Below, piece after piece: positions 17,805 through 26,443 of a stretch of 49,251 nucleotides of DNA. The stretch's first letter is position 1. Each line of letters opens with the position of its first letter. The notes beneath the pieces were generated by a model. It saw nothing but the letters and a program-made list of their open reading frames with translations. It ran no database searches and was not told where the DNA came from. The position numbers and the translations under genes were made by a program. Source of the stretch: Planktothrix tepida PCC 9214. Its GTDB lineage: Bacteria; Cyanobacteriota; Cyanobacteriia; Cyanobacteriales; Microcoleaceae. The stretch spans positions 1 to 49,251 of the forward strand of contig NZ_LN889760.1 in NCBI RefSeq assembly GCF_900009145.1. The letters are read 5' to 3'.

Positions 17805-18110
17805 TCAATTCCCAACCCCATCACACAGTTTACGATCTTGTTCCTCCACATCGGAACCATATTTTAAATAATCCCGAATTTGTTCACACACCTGACCCGT
17901 AAGGTATTGTTTTCTGCATGGGTCAGAATTAATTTTCTATCTTCGCTAAATGCTGCTGATTGAATTTGAGTTTGATGTCCTTTCAGTTCTGTTAAAATTG
18001 ACCGTTTCGGTTCCAAACTTGGGCATTTTTATCCTCTGAAGTGGTAATAATAAACTGACTATGTTGCCAACAATTATGTTACTATCAGGGCTAAACTCAA
18101 AGTATCATGG
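17805..18110 (-). pseudogene. Decayed C-terminal fragment of a WD40-repeat protein
   Basis: Reading the minus strand in shifting frames gives WD40-like pieces in the right order: FEFSPDSNIIVG, then FIITTSEDKNAQVWNRNGQ, then ILTELKGHQTQIQSAAFS and HAENNTLRVR, then the C-terminal tail CEQIRDYLKYGSDVEEQD ending LCDGVGN with a stop at 17805-17807. At least three frame breaks separate the pieces. The last segment resembles the tail of cyanobacterial large WD40 proteins. The N-terminal bulk is missing, so this is a remnant left by deletion. The right boundary is approximate. Confidence 0.75.
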
Positions 18111-18199
18111 CTATGCTTACTACGCAAGAGCTTGGTGCATAAGTTTAATTTGTACGACTCAAATGCTATATCAATGTCTAGGATTGCGTCTTCAGGCAA

Positions 18200-18240
18200 A
18201 AACCGAGTTTCTTAACAACTGTGGGTTAGAAACTCGGTTT
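18200..18240. repeat. Palindromic interspersed repeat (AAACCGAGTTTCT hairpin)
   Basis: Perfect 13-base arms AAACCGAGTTTCT (18200-18212) and AGAAACTCGGTTT (18228-18240) enclose a 15-base loop. A related partial copy (AAAACTCGGTTTCTT) occurs at about 25169-25183 beside a second small hairpin (GCGAGC...GCTCGC). This is a dispersed cyanobacterial palindromic element, located here at the 3' end of the minus-strand trypsin-like gene. Confidence 0.75.
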
Positions 18241-18251
18241 CTAATACCTAG

Positions 18252-19349
18252 TCACGAAGATTGAGTCGTTTTATCTTTTCTTTGCTTGAAACGGGAATGA
18301 AGCACAAAAGCACCCAAAGTTAAGATAGTACCAAAGATCATATTTGGTTCGGGAACGGTCTTAGTTGGTTTTATTTTTCCCCCTAAAACATCATCAATAT
18401 AGCTGGCATAAGTTGACACGCGAGTATCTACACCAAATTCTCCGAAACTAGTATTTAGAAGAATATTATCAATATCAGGAGGACTTGAACAGCTAGTGTA
18501 ATTATCATTAGCACTACCCAAACAAAAAAACATGGATCCCATTCCTGCAATTAACCCATTAATGAATGTTGGGCCACCTGGGCTTGTTCCTCCATGAACC
18601 TCTTGCAAACCTAATCCTAAATCAGGAATACCGATGCTTCCAAATCCATCATTTTCGGGGTTGCCATTATCAAAATCATAGGCTAAAGATGTACCTGGGA
18701 CGAATTGAGACGGATCTAAACTATTGAAAATTTCTCCCCCACTTTCATATAGATTTTTGCCGAAACGCTTGACTCCAAATGGGAATTTTGTTACGTCAAA
18801 ACCTTGATTTCCTTGACCCGAAACCCCATATCCTACTTTAACACCAACTTGACCAACTTCATCGGTATTGCGATAAATATCGTATCGTTCGGCAGCTTCC
18901 GGTGCCACAGATGCGAGTTCAAGAATAGCGAGATCACCTTCAATTGACTTAAAATCAAAAACATCTTTCCAATTTGGGTGAATATAAATTTTATTAGCCT
19001 TGATGCCAATTTGACCTGTCGGTAAGTCAAATAATATCGTTGTATCAGTCGATAAACCAGGGGTAAAAGGGTTATCGAAACACTGGGCTGCTGTCAAAAT
19101 ATGTCGTCCTGAAGATAACAGCGAACCTGAACAACCAAACATTTCTGAACCAATTTTAATTGGTATAGAGACAACACCATTATATCCAGCTCCAGGCTTA
19201 ACAATATAGTCATTAGGATCGCCTGAAGTTACTATAGATTCAGCTTTATTATTAATATCAAAAAGTACAAAAACTCCCACTAAAGATAAGGTAGTTGAGG
19301 CGATTGTAGAGACCAAAACGTTAAGCTTTTTAAAGATAGATATTGACAT
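18252..19349 (-). CDS. PEP-CTERM-anchored trypsin-like protein, probably catalytically altered
   Basis: The start is taken at 19349 (MSISIFKKLNVLVS, 365 aa), preceded by GGAAC; a longer frame reaches 19412. A signal peptide spans about 1-33. A chymotrypsin-fold domain follows, with the expected landmarks GCSGSLLSSGRHILTAA, D139 in GDLAILEL and GGTSPGGPTF. The residue in the catalytic-His slot of TAAHC is glutamine (Q89; codon CAG at 19083-19085), and the Ser motif reads GTSPGGP instead of GDSGGP (S256). The C-terminus has a PEP motif (VPEP, about 332-335), a hydrophobic helix and a basic tail, a PEP-CTERM exosortase sorting signal. It is therefore exported or surface-linked, and may be a binding pseudoprotease. 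Confidence 0.82.
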   Translation of the reverse strand: MSISIFKKLNVLVSTIASTTLSLVGVFVLFDINNKAESIVTSGDPNDYIVKPGAGYNGVVSIPIKIGSEMFGCSGSLLSSGRHILTAAQCFDNPFTPGLSTDTTILFDLPTGQIGIKANKIYIHPNWKDVFDFKSIEGDLAILELASVAPEAAERYDIYRNTDEVGQVGVKVGYGVSGQGNQGFDVTKFPFGVKRFGKNLYESGGEIFNSLDPSQFVPGTSLAYDFDNGNPENDGFGSIGIPDLGLGLQEVHGGTSPGGPTFINGLIAGMGSMFFCLGSANDNYTSCSSPPDIDNILLNTSFGEFGVDTRVSTYASYIDDVLGGKIKPTKTVPEPNMIFGTILTLGAFVLHSRFKQRKDKTTQSS

Positions 19350-20236
19350 CAGATTTGTTCCATTCCTAATGTATTGCTCTTGTTCTAGGGCTACTATTGC
19401 AACCATTCTCAATTAGCCAACATCTGGTAGAAAATTAATGCAGGATGGTTATCCTGATCGAAACGGACTGGAGCGTTAACGAAGCTTGTAAGTATCTCTG
19501 AGATTCTTCCGCTATGCAGAGGCTTCGTAAACAGTGCGCTGTACTGCGACCTAACATGACTGTTCCCTGTAATTGCAACTGTATCAGAGTCAGCCTGGTT
19601 AACGAAACCAACTATTGTTTAGTTTTTAACCTAGCCAAAAGTATAGGTATGACCCCCACCCAGAGGCTAGTTAAAGACTCAACTCTTTATTCGAGGTTGT
19701 TGATAGAATTTATCTATATGCACCAAGAAGACCCCAAAGTCCGTCAACTTAAGGAAAAGATAGGAGGCGATCGCAACGGCTAATGCTAGTTGAAGAGGGC
19801 GATGAGTAGTCGCCCTAGCGAGGTGGCAACTGTAAGTGTGAGTTTAAAGGGGCGATCGCATTCATTCGGTGTGAGTTGAAGGGGGAAGGAAATCAGATGA
19901 CTAAAACAACAGGGAGAATTTTGAGAAATGCGGATTTAAGGCATCAAAGTCAAATGGCGGTGCTACCATTAGAAGTGCTAGAAAAAGAACTGTATAGACT
20001 ACTAACACCAGAAAATTTTAAACCGTTGGTTCCACATTGGAAGAATTATTTAAAAAGTTAAAAGCCCTGAGAGAGGGCAACACAGTATTAGGGGAAAAAC
20101 TTTGTATCGATTAAACTCTCATCAAAAGGAGCAAATTATTGCTATAATATATTCTATAGTTTAATTGATCAATATCCCCATTTAGGGCTTCAACGTAAGA
20201 AGTTAAAAGTTGAACAAATTTTAGAGAGCTATAAAA
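19350..20236. other. Gene-poor decayed stretch upstream of dnaE-C
   Basis: This roughly 890-base stretch has no gene I can identify, only short orphan frames. One reads MTPTQRLVKDSTLYSRLLIEF and on to a stop at 19783 (from ATG 19649, 44 codons). A second starts at 19897. A stem AGGGCGA...TCGCCCT lies at 19796-19816 without a T-run. HIP1 octamers occur at 19769 and 19853. It looks like remnant DNA between the protease-like gene and dnaE-C. Confidence 0.5.
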
Positions 20237-20240
20237 ATGG
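19897..20240 (+). pseudogene. Possible frameshifted small gene of unknown family
   Basis: A well-placed AGGAAATCAG precedes ATG 19897, which opens a 54-codon frame starting MTKTTGRILRNADLRHQSQM. It stops at 20061. An overlapping second frame continues with protein-like sequence (LEELFKKLKALREGNTVLGE), and a third runs SIKLSSKGANYCYNIFYSL through to ILESYKNG, stopping at about 20242 over the start of dnaE-C. The three segments could be one protein broken by two frameshifts. I do not recognise the family. Alternatively these are chance frames. Confidence 0.3.
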
Positions 20241-21655
20241 TTAAAATTATTAGTCGCAAATCTTTAGGAACCCAACCAGTTTATGATATTGGCGTAGAAC
20301 AATATCATAACTTTATTCTGAGTAATGGTTTAGTTGCTTCTAATTGCTTCAATAAATCCCATTCCATGGCTTATGCCTATGTCACCTATGAAACCGCTTA
20401 TTTAAAAGCCAATTATCCCGTTGAATATATGGCGGCTTTATTAAGTGCTAATAGTGGGGATACGGATAAAATTCAAAAGTATATTGAATCTTGCCAAAAA
20501 TCCCTCGAAATTGAGGTTATCCCCCCGGATATTAATCTTTCGGGTATGGATTTTACCCCCTCCGATAACAGTATTATTTTTGGACTTTCAGCGATTAAAA
20601 ATGTAGGGGAAGGTGCGATTGAACATTTATTAGCAGAGCGTCGAGAAGGGGGAGAATTTAAAAGTTATCCTGATTTATGCGATCGCATTAATTTACAAGT
20701 TGTCAATAGCCGTGCTTTAGAAGCATTAATTAAATGTGGTGCTTTAGATAAATTGAACCCCAACCGTCGCCAAGCTATTGATCATTTAGATAAATTAATT
20801 TCTTGGGCGCAAAGTAAAGCTAAAGATCGGGCTGTTGGTCAACAAAGTATCTTTGATCTTTTAGGGGGAGGAACAAATACAATTAACACCCATGAAGATG
20901 CACCAAAACCTGCAAAACTGGAAGATTTTACAGTTCAAGAAAAACTACAATTTGAGAAAGAATTACTGGGATTTTATGTTTCTGAACATCCTTTAAAATC
21001 CATCTTAGAATCTATTATTGTAGAGGAACGAGTTACTTTATCAGAATTAACGGGTAAAAAATCAAAAGTTAAAGTCGTTGTTGTGATTACCTCGATTAAA
21101 CTGCATACCACTAAAAAAGGCGATCGCATGGCATTTTTACAAATTGAAGATTTAACCGGACAAATGGAGGCGATTGTTTTCCCCCGAACCTATCAAGAAA
21201 TAAAGACTTTTCCGGGTGAAAATGATGTGGTTTTAATTACAGGAAAAATTGATAAACAGGAAGATAAAACTCAGTTAATTATTGATGAATTGCAATTCGC
21301 CAATACTCTCCCTCGTCATGAAAAACTCCCAACTCCTTTATTAGAAGATTTGGAAATAGAGGAATCAGAATTTATGGTGCTTTTACATTTAAAAATTGAG
21401 GAAATTTATGATTTAACTCGCTTGCAAAAACTTCATGCACTCCTCAAAGAACAATCATCGGGTAATCAACAACAAGCTAATATTCCTATTGTGGCTACAG
21501 TGAAGGGAGAATTCCAACATAATTATAAAGGGGTTTGTTTAGGTCGTGACTTCTGGATACAAAATGCTGAAGCCACTCTGAATTCCTTAAAATCTGCTGG
21601 GTTTGATGCTGAAATTAAACCGAAAATAGAACCAACTCTTTCTTCTATTTTTTAA
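20237..21655 (+). CDS. dnaE: DNA polymerase III alpha subunit, C-terminal half with split-intein C-fragment
   Basis: This 472-aa product is the second half of the split cyanobacterial DnaE. Residues 1-36 are the intein C-fragment, starting MVKIISRKSLGTQPVYDIGV and ending in N36, and extein residue C37 opens CFNKSHSMAYAYVTYETAYL. The match to the Nostoc DnaE-C intein in layout and length is clear. In trans the fragment joins with DnaE-N/Int-N, encoded elsewhere, splices itself out and ligates the polymerase. The extein (436 aa) contains the helix-hairpin-helix region and an OB-fold (about 275-360, KVKVVVVITSIKLHTTKKGD). No N-terminal dnaE half is in this window. Confidence 0.96.
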   Translation: MVKIISRKSLGTQPVYDIGVEQYHNFILSNGLVASNCFNKSHSMAYAYVTYETAYLKANYPVEYMAALLSANSGDTDKIQKYIESCQKSLEIEVIPPDINLSGMDFTPSDNSIIFGLSAIKNVGEGAIEHLLAERREGGEFKSYPDLCDRINLQVVNSRALEALIKCGALDKLNPNRRQAIDHLDKLISWAQSKAKDRAVGQQSIFDLLGGGTNTINTHEDAPKPAKLEDFTVQEKLQFEKELLGFYVSEHPLKSILESIIVEERVTLSELTGKKSKVKVVVVITSIKLHTTKKGDRMAFLQIEDLTGQMEAIVFPRTYQEIKTFPGENDVVLITGKIDKQEDKTQLIIDELQFANTLPRHEKLPTPLLEDLEIEESEFMVLLHLKIEEIYDLTRLQKLHALLKEQSSGNQQQANIPIVATVKGEFQHNYKGVCLGRDFWIQNAEATLNSLKSAGFDAEIKPKIEPTLSSIF

Positions 21656-24069
21656 TATTTCTCTAAAAAATGTTGAGGAAATTGTTGTTTTAAAGCAATA
21701 AAAACCGGACAGGGTTTTTGTTCTTGCTGATTTTCGGGTTTATGCCAAGTGTAGGGAGCAAAACGAGACGCAGACATCCATAAAAAACGTTTAGCTCTGG
21801 TCATGGCGACGTAGAGTAAGCGATATTCTTCGGCAATTTTTAAATCCTTGGCTTGTTCCCAAGCGGTAACAACATCAGGAATTAATTCTTGTCCGTGAGA
21901 TGCGGCTCGAATTTGAGCACGAGCGACTTCAGAAAGGGTTAATTCTCCTAGAAATTTCGTTTGCGGTAAAACTCGTAAATTCCCCGGAATAGTAGACTCT
22001 TGTAAAAAGGGAAGAAACACATAATCCCAATCTAATCCTTTGGCTTTGTGCATGGTAATTAAAGTTAATTGACCGTCACGGGTGTAGGGACTTTCTTTAG
22101 AAGTTTCTTCATCAATATCAACGGGTTCAAATCGTTCTGAACTGACAATATCGTTTAAAACATCTAAAATAGTTCCCATAGAATGGCTACCAAAAGTTTT
22201 TTGACCAATGCGTTCAGCTAATTTATCGGCTGTTGCTAATTCCGTTCGTTCATAGCGCAGGGATAAGGCTAAAAAAGAGATTAATTGATAGGGAGGAAGT
22301 TCTAAACGCGCTTGCAATAATTGACAACAAAAATAACGACATTGACGAATTTCTGGAGACTGAGGCGCATCCAGTGGGCCAGGATAAAGAAATTCTTCAG
22401 GATGAATTGCTATTTTATTATAATCTAAATTCGGAATTAAATTGCGATCGCCTAAGACTTTTAACGCTAATTTTAAATAATCCGGTGAATGGGGCCGATC
22501 TAAAAATTGTAATAAGGCTAACATCTCTTCAGGAATTTTAGAATTTCGTGCCTGTTGAGACGCATCATAAATGCGGATTTTAGTTTTAAAATCTTCGGGT
22601 ATCTTAATATTGTATGATTTGGGGTTATTTAAAACGTTAGAAATAAACTCTCCTTGTTTATTTTCTCGAATTAAAATAGCAAATTTTCCTTTAGGCTCAT
22701 GATTAAAAATTGTTACAATCCGTTGCACAATCCACTCAACGGTTTGATAAATATCCGCAGGTTCACACAGTTCTAAGCCTCGATCATAAGCGGGTGGATT
22801 TGCATTGGGTTGAGGGTCATTCCATCCCACTAACCGAATCATTTGCTCTCGAAAAGGTTGTTCATTTCCTGCTAATTTGGAGCGATTGACCCACGATAAC
22901 ATATAATTAGCCGCATCAATAATAATGCAGCTACTTCTTCCTGCCTGATCCATTGTCGCTAATTTTTGTAACCGTTCACATTCATTACAAAAATTCCGAA
23001 AATAAATGGGATCAGCAGGAGTAAAAGTTGAGTTAATCGCTTGATTAGGATCACCGACTCGAACTAAATTTAAAGTCTCTAAATCATCACTAATTGACTC
23101 AGAAGACCGGGCTAAAATTCTCAAGAGTTTACTTTGCAGAGGCGTAGAATCTTGAGCTTCATCTTCAAACACAGCAAATACTTGATTTTGCCAAACTTGA
23201 CGCACTGCTTGATTTTCTAAGACTTGCAAGGCAGCTAAAATCATTTCATCATAATCAATTAAATTCAGCGATCGCAATAAATTTTGATAATTTTCATATA
23301 ACCCCCCAGCAATTTTTAAAATCTCATAATCATCAGGAATTTGTTCGCTAATTTGGTTTAAATCTTCCGGTTTTAACCCTGAACTTTTCGCTTCTTGAAT
23401 CACTTTCCAAGCCAAATTCGGTAAAATTTCTGTTCGTAAAACTGATTGCCTCCTTAAGCGTTCTGTTTCTTCTCCATCAAATTGAACTCCCTCAATTAAG
23501 CGTTGATAATGACGAGGATTTGCAGCAATCCACTGTTCAACACAGGTGCGAGTAATGCGATTACTGGGAGTGGGTAAAATTAAAGTAACATTCTCTAAAT
23601 TTAATCCCGATAATTCAGGATGCCTTAAGGCAATATTGAGAGCTAAACCATGCAAAGTATGAACAACAAATCCGCCTAAAGGTAATTTAAGTTCTTTGAG
23701 TTTTTCTATAATTTTAGCCCGAATATTAGCAGCGGCTGAACGGGTAAATGTGACAATCACTAATTGATGACGAGCGTGGAGTTGATAATGAGCGATCGCT
23801 AAAGCAGCAGCAACCGCCATTCCTGTTGATTTTCCCGCACCCGGAACCGCAGAAATCGCTAATGGCCCTCCATTCCAATCCGCCATTTGTTGTTGACCAG
23901 GACGTAAACTTTGATAAATTTCTTTAATTTTTTCGGATCGAAAAGCACGAACTTTCTCAATATTTTCTAAAGAATTCGTTGTTGTGCCATCAGAAACCGT
24001 CAATTCCGTTTCTGGGGTTGATATAGAATCGGAGGAGGAAACTTGATCCAGGTCAAAATCGTCTGTCAT
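21652..24069 (-). CDS. UvrD/Rep-family (superfamily 1) ATP-dependent DNA helicase
   Basis: This 805-aa SF1A helicase has a Walker A motif AVPGAGKSTG near residue 73, motif Ia-like VTFTRSAAANIRAKI, and a Walker B region with EDEAQDSTP near 305. Motif III/IV (VGDPNQAIN) follows near 343. C-terminal motifs are LTLITMHKAKGLDWDYVF and YRLLYVAMTRAKRFLW. The enzyme unwinds DNA 3' to 5' in repair or replication restart. The N-terminal about 40 residues are acidic and likely disordered. It is shorter in the 1B/2B regions than UvrD proper, so it may be a cyanobacterial paralogue. Its last codons overlap the end of convergent dnaE-C by 4 bases. Confidence 0.9.
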   Translation of the reverse strand: MTDDFDLDQVSSSDSISTPETELTVSDGTTTNSLENIEKVRAFRSEKIKEIYQSLRPGQQQMADWNGGPLAISAVPGAGKSTGMAVAAALAIAHYQLHARHQLVIVTFTRSAAANIRAKIIEKLKELKLPLGGFVVHTLHGLALNIALRHPELSGLNLENVTLILPTPSNRITRTCVEQWIAANPRHYQRLIEGVQFDGEETERLRRQSVLRTEILPNLAWKVIQEAKSSGLKPEDLNQISEQIPDDYEILKIAGGLYENYQNLLRSLNLIDYDEMILAALQVLENQAVRQVWQNQVFAVFEDEAQDSTPLQSKLLRILARSSESISDDLETLNLVRVGDPNQAINSTFTPADPIYFRNFCNECERLQKLATMDQAGRSSCIIIDAANYMLSWVNRSKLAGNEQPFREQMIRLVGWNDPQPNANPPAYDRGLELCEPADIYQTVEWIVQRIVTIFNHEPKGKFAILIRENKQGEFISNVLNNPKSYNIKIPEDFKTKIRIYDASQQARNSKIPEEMLALLQFLDRPHSPDYLKLALKVLGDRNLIPNLDYNKIAIHPEEFLYPGPLDAPQSPEIRQCRYFCCQLLQARLELPPYQLISFLALSLRYERTELATADKLAERIGQKTFGSHSMGTILDVLNDIVSSERFEPVDIDEETSKESPYTRDGQLTLITMHKAKGLDWDYVFLPFLQESTIPGNLRVLPQTKFLGELTLSEVARAQIRAASHGQELIPDVVTAWEQAKDLKIAEEYRLLYVAMTRAKRFLWMSASRFAPYTWHKPENQQEQKPCPVFIALKQQFPQHFLEKY

Positions 24070-24220
24070 TTTAGGCTCAATCTTAAAGGAGTTATTAACA
24101 ATAAAAGGTTAAATTAGACATATTGTTATAGGGATATCGCTTAAAATTTTATCAGGAAACAGTAAATTTTAAAAGGATATTGCTGTAATATCGGGTTCTT
24201 TTTTTGAGGAAGGTAACGCC

Positions 24221-25102
24221 ATGAATACTAATCAAATGGGCTCTCGGACAGCATCAAAGCTAGGATTTTGTCTAGGATTAATGGTATCAGTTTTAGCTTT
24301 ATCCAGTTGCAGTCAGGCGAATAAAGCGACAATGAGTTCTCCCGCTAGTGCGCCTTTAGCCCCAGCAGATACCCGCGAAATGGCTAATTCTGCACCGGAA
24401 CAAACGACCCCAGAACCTAAAAAACAATCTCAACTGATTAAACGTGCTCAATTGACCTTAGTAGTGGAATCAATTCATCAAACGACAGAATCAATTACTG
24501 CTATTATCCAGAAACAGCAAGGAGATATTTTAAAATTTGAAGCTCAAAAATCTCCCGATAATAGTCAGCGTCAAACGGCTTATTTAGAGTTTAGAGTTCC
24601 TCAACAACGGTTAGAAACAACGTTAAATGCGTTAGCAAAATTAGGAACGGTGGAAAATCAAATGATTACAGCCGAGGATGTTTCCGATCAATTAGTCGAT
24701 TTTCAAGCTCGACTACGAAATTTACGCAAATCGGAAGAAATGATCTTAAAAATTATGGAACGTTCGGGTTCCGTTGGGGATGTTCTCAAAGCCGCGAATG
24801 AATTAAGTACCATTCGGGAATCCATTGAACGCATTGATGCTCAATTAAGAAATTTACAAAATCAAGTTGCTTATTCCACAATTAGTTTAACCCTTGAATC
24901 GCCCGTTTCTGCTGCTTCTACTTCTGATAATTTGGGATTAAGAATACAAGAAACTTGGGGAAGCGCAACTCATACAATGGGAGAATTTACTTGGTTATTA
25001 GTAGGATTAACTTTATGGTTATTAGCCTTTAGTCCTTATTTATTGCTTCTGGGAAGCGCAGTTTATGGTTATCGTTGGTATCGTCAAAATAAAATAAAAT
25101 AA
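24221..25102 (+). CDS. DUF4349 lipoprotein
   Basis: This 293-aa protein has a lipoprotein signal peptide with lipobox LSSC, lipidated residue C30. A Pro/Ala-rich linker follows, then a DUF4349 domain (about 75-235) with the typical RAQLTLVVESIHQTTESITAI and FQARLRNLRKSEEMILKIM coiled segments. A C-terminal transmembrane helix (about 255-283) ends in basic KIK. The family is found in membrane-associated stress proteins of unknown function. Upstream, an AGGAAGG site precedes the ATG at a good distance. Confidence 0.85.
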   Translation: MNTNQMGSRTASKLGFCLGLMVSVLALSSCSQANKATMSSPASAPLAPADTREMANSAPEQTTPEPKKQSQLIKRAQLTLVVESIHQTTESITAIIQKQQGDILKFEAQKSPDNSQRQTAYLEFRVPQQRLETTLNALAKLGTVENQMITAEDVSDQLVDFQARLRNLRKSEEMILKIMERSGSVGDVLKAANELSTIRESIERIDAQLRNLQNQVAYSTISLTLESPVSAASTSDNLGLRIQETWGSATHTMGEFTWLLVGLTLWLLAFSPYLLLLGSAVYGYRWYRQNKIK

Positions 25103-25203
25103 AGTTAAAATCCTGAACCGTTTATAAGATTTTGGGGTAAATCGCGAGCGAGGACGCTCGCACAACTTAAAAACTCGGTTTCTTCCTAAAACTCAACCCT
25201 TAA

Positions 25204-26298
25204 TTATTCATCAGTTTGCCAAACATCATGAATTTGATCCTCATCTAATACTTTTTTGGGGCGGACTACCAAAAGCAATTTTCCGAGTAATAAGATTGAC
25301 GGGTTTTCATCAAACCATTGTAATTCTAAATACTCGGAGCCTTCTACTAAGAAATAGGCATCAGTATCCCATTCCCGTTGAGCGCGATCTACAATCATTA
25401 AAACAGGTTCCGATTTATTCGGTAAGGGATGGGGTAAATTAGCACTATTTCCTAAAATGGCAACGGGATCTTCTGCTTTCATCACCACTTGCCATCCTGG
25501 AACAGCTACCCAGGCGGCGTTTCCTGACGATTTAACCATACGAAATGTACCGATTTCTTCCATTAAAGGAACAGCATTAAAGTCCGATAATGAAATCGGA
25601 AATTCACCCGCAACTGGAATTAAACGAGGGATATCTTCTTCCGTTTCTAAACGATAAATCGGTAAACGAGGAGCAGAGCGTTTTGTCGTAACTGAAAAAT
25701 CGGTTAACAGTTGTTCAATTTTTTCTCTGGCGGTTTGGGAATGAACATATTTTAACCCCTTTGCAATTAACCGTGAGCGTTGTTGTAAATCATGATGTTG
25801 TCGTGAGGCTTTCCAAGCGTAATAAGCTAAAATATCCCCAGGATGATGAGAAAAACCGTCTGGAGCAGTCGAAAATCGAGAAAATTCTTTGATTGCTTTT
25901 GCTAATTCTTTCGCTTCATCGGCATCTAATTGACGCTGATTTGCAAATTCTGAAGCCCTGACTCGTTCCGCTTGGTTCAGAATCCGAAATTCATATAAAA
26001 TATCACTTCCTTTGCGTTGAAAATAAGATTGAATTTCAAGTGCTAAATTGCCTTTGACTAAAGAGCTAAAAACCTGTGCCGCCACAATCACTTGATTTTG
26101 TTGAATGGGTTCAAACCCGGTTTCCTCAAAAATTTGTTGGGGATTGTAACCGGATTTTTGTAATTGAGCACAAGCTTCACCCCACTCGACCCAATTTCCT
26201 TGTTTACGACGTAATAACTGTATTAAATTTACTGTGTCCGTCGAAGAATCTGGTGTCGCGGAGAGAGAATCAGAAGGATTCTGTGGTGTTTGAGTCAT
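25204..26298 (-). CDS. raf1: Rubisco accumulation factor 1 (Raf1)
   Basis: This 364-aa chaperone stabilises RbcL antiparallel dimers during assembly of the L8 core. The protein has the expected N-terminal alpha-helical domain (about 20-200) with QRKGSDILYEFRILN and ELAKAIKEFSRF segments, a linker, and the C-terminal beta-sandwich dimerisation domain (about 218-352) including IPVAGEFPISLSDFNAVPL. The length is normal for cyanobacterial Raf1. It is monocistronic here, about 18 kb from the carboxysome operon, and rbcLS is not in the window. Known partner: RbcL; in cyanobacteria it acts alongside RbcX and GroEL. Confidence 0.93.
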   Translation of the reverse strand: MTQTPQNPSDSLSATPDSSTDTVNLIQLLRRKQGNWVEWGEACAQLQKSGYNPQQIFEETGFEPIQQNQVIVAAQVFSSLVKGNLALEIQSYFQRKGSDILYEFRILNQAERVRASEFANQRQLDADEAKELAKAIKEFSRFSTAPDGFSHHPGDILAYYAWKASRQHHDLQQRSRLIAKGLKYVHSQTAREKIEQLLTDFSVTTKRSAPRLPIYRLETEEDIPRLIPVAGEFPISLSDFNAVPLMEEIGTFRMVKSSGNAAWVAVPGWQVVMKAEDPVAILGNSANLPHPLPNKSEPVLMIVDRAQREWDTDAYFLVEGSEYLELQWFDENPSILLLGKLLLVVRPKKVLDEDQIHDVWQTDE

Positions 26299-26443
26299 AA
26301 TTATAGAGGTTAATTTTCTGGAAAACCGTCTGAAAATATCAACTTTTTGTCTGAATTTTTAATGTATCATAAAAGATGGAGAATTATAAACCTGATTTCT
26401 TCAAAATTAATAGAGCGGTACAGAAATCAGCAAAATTGTCAAA

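Noticed and set aside
18061-18264. 67-codon plus frame
   Set aside because: It covers the WD40 remnant antisense and a palindromic repeat.
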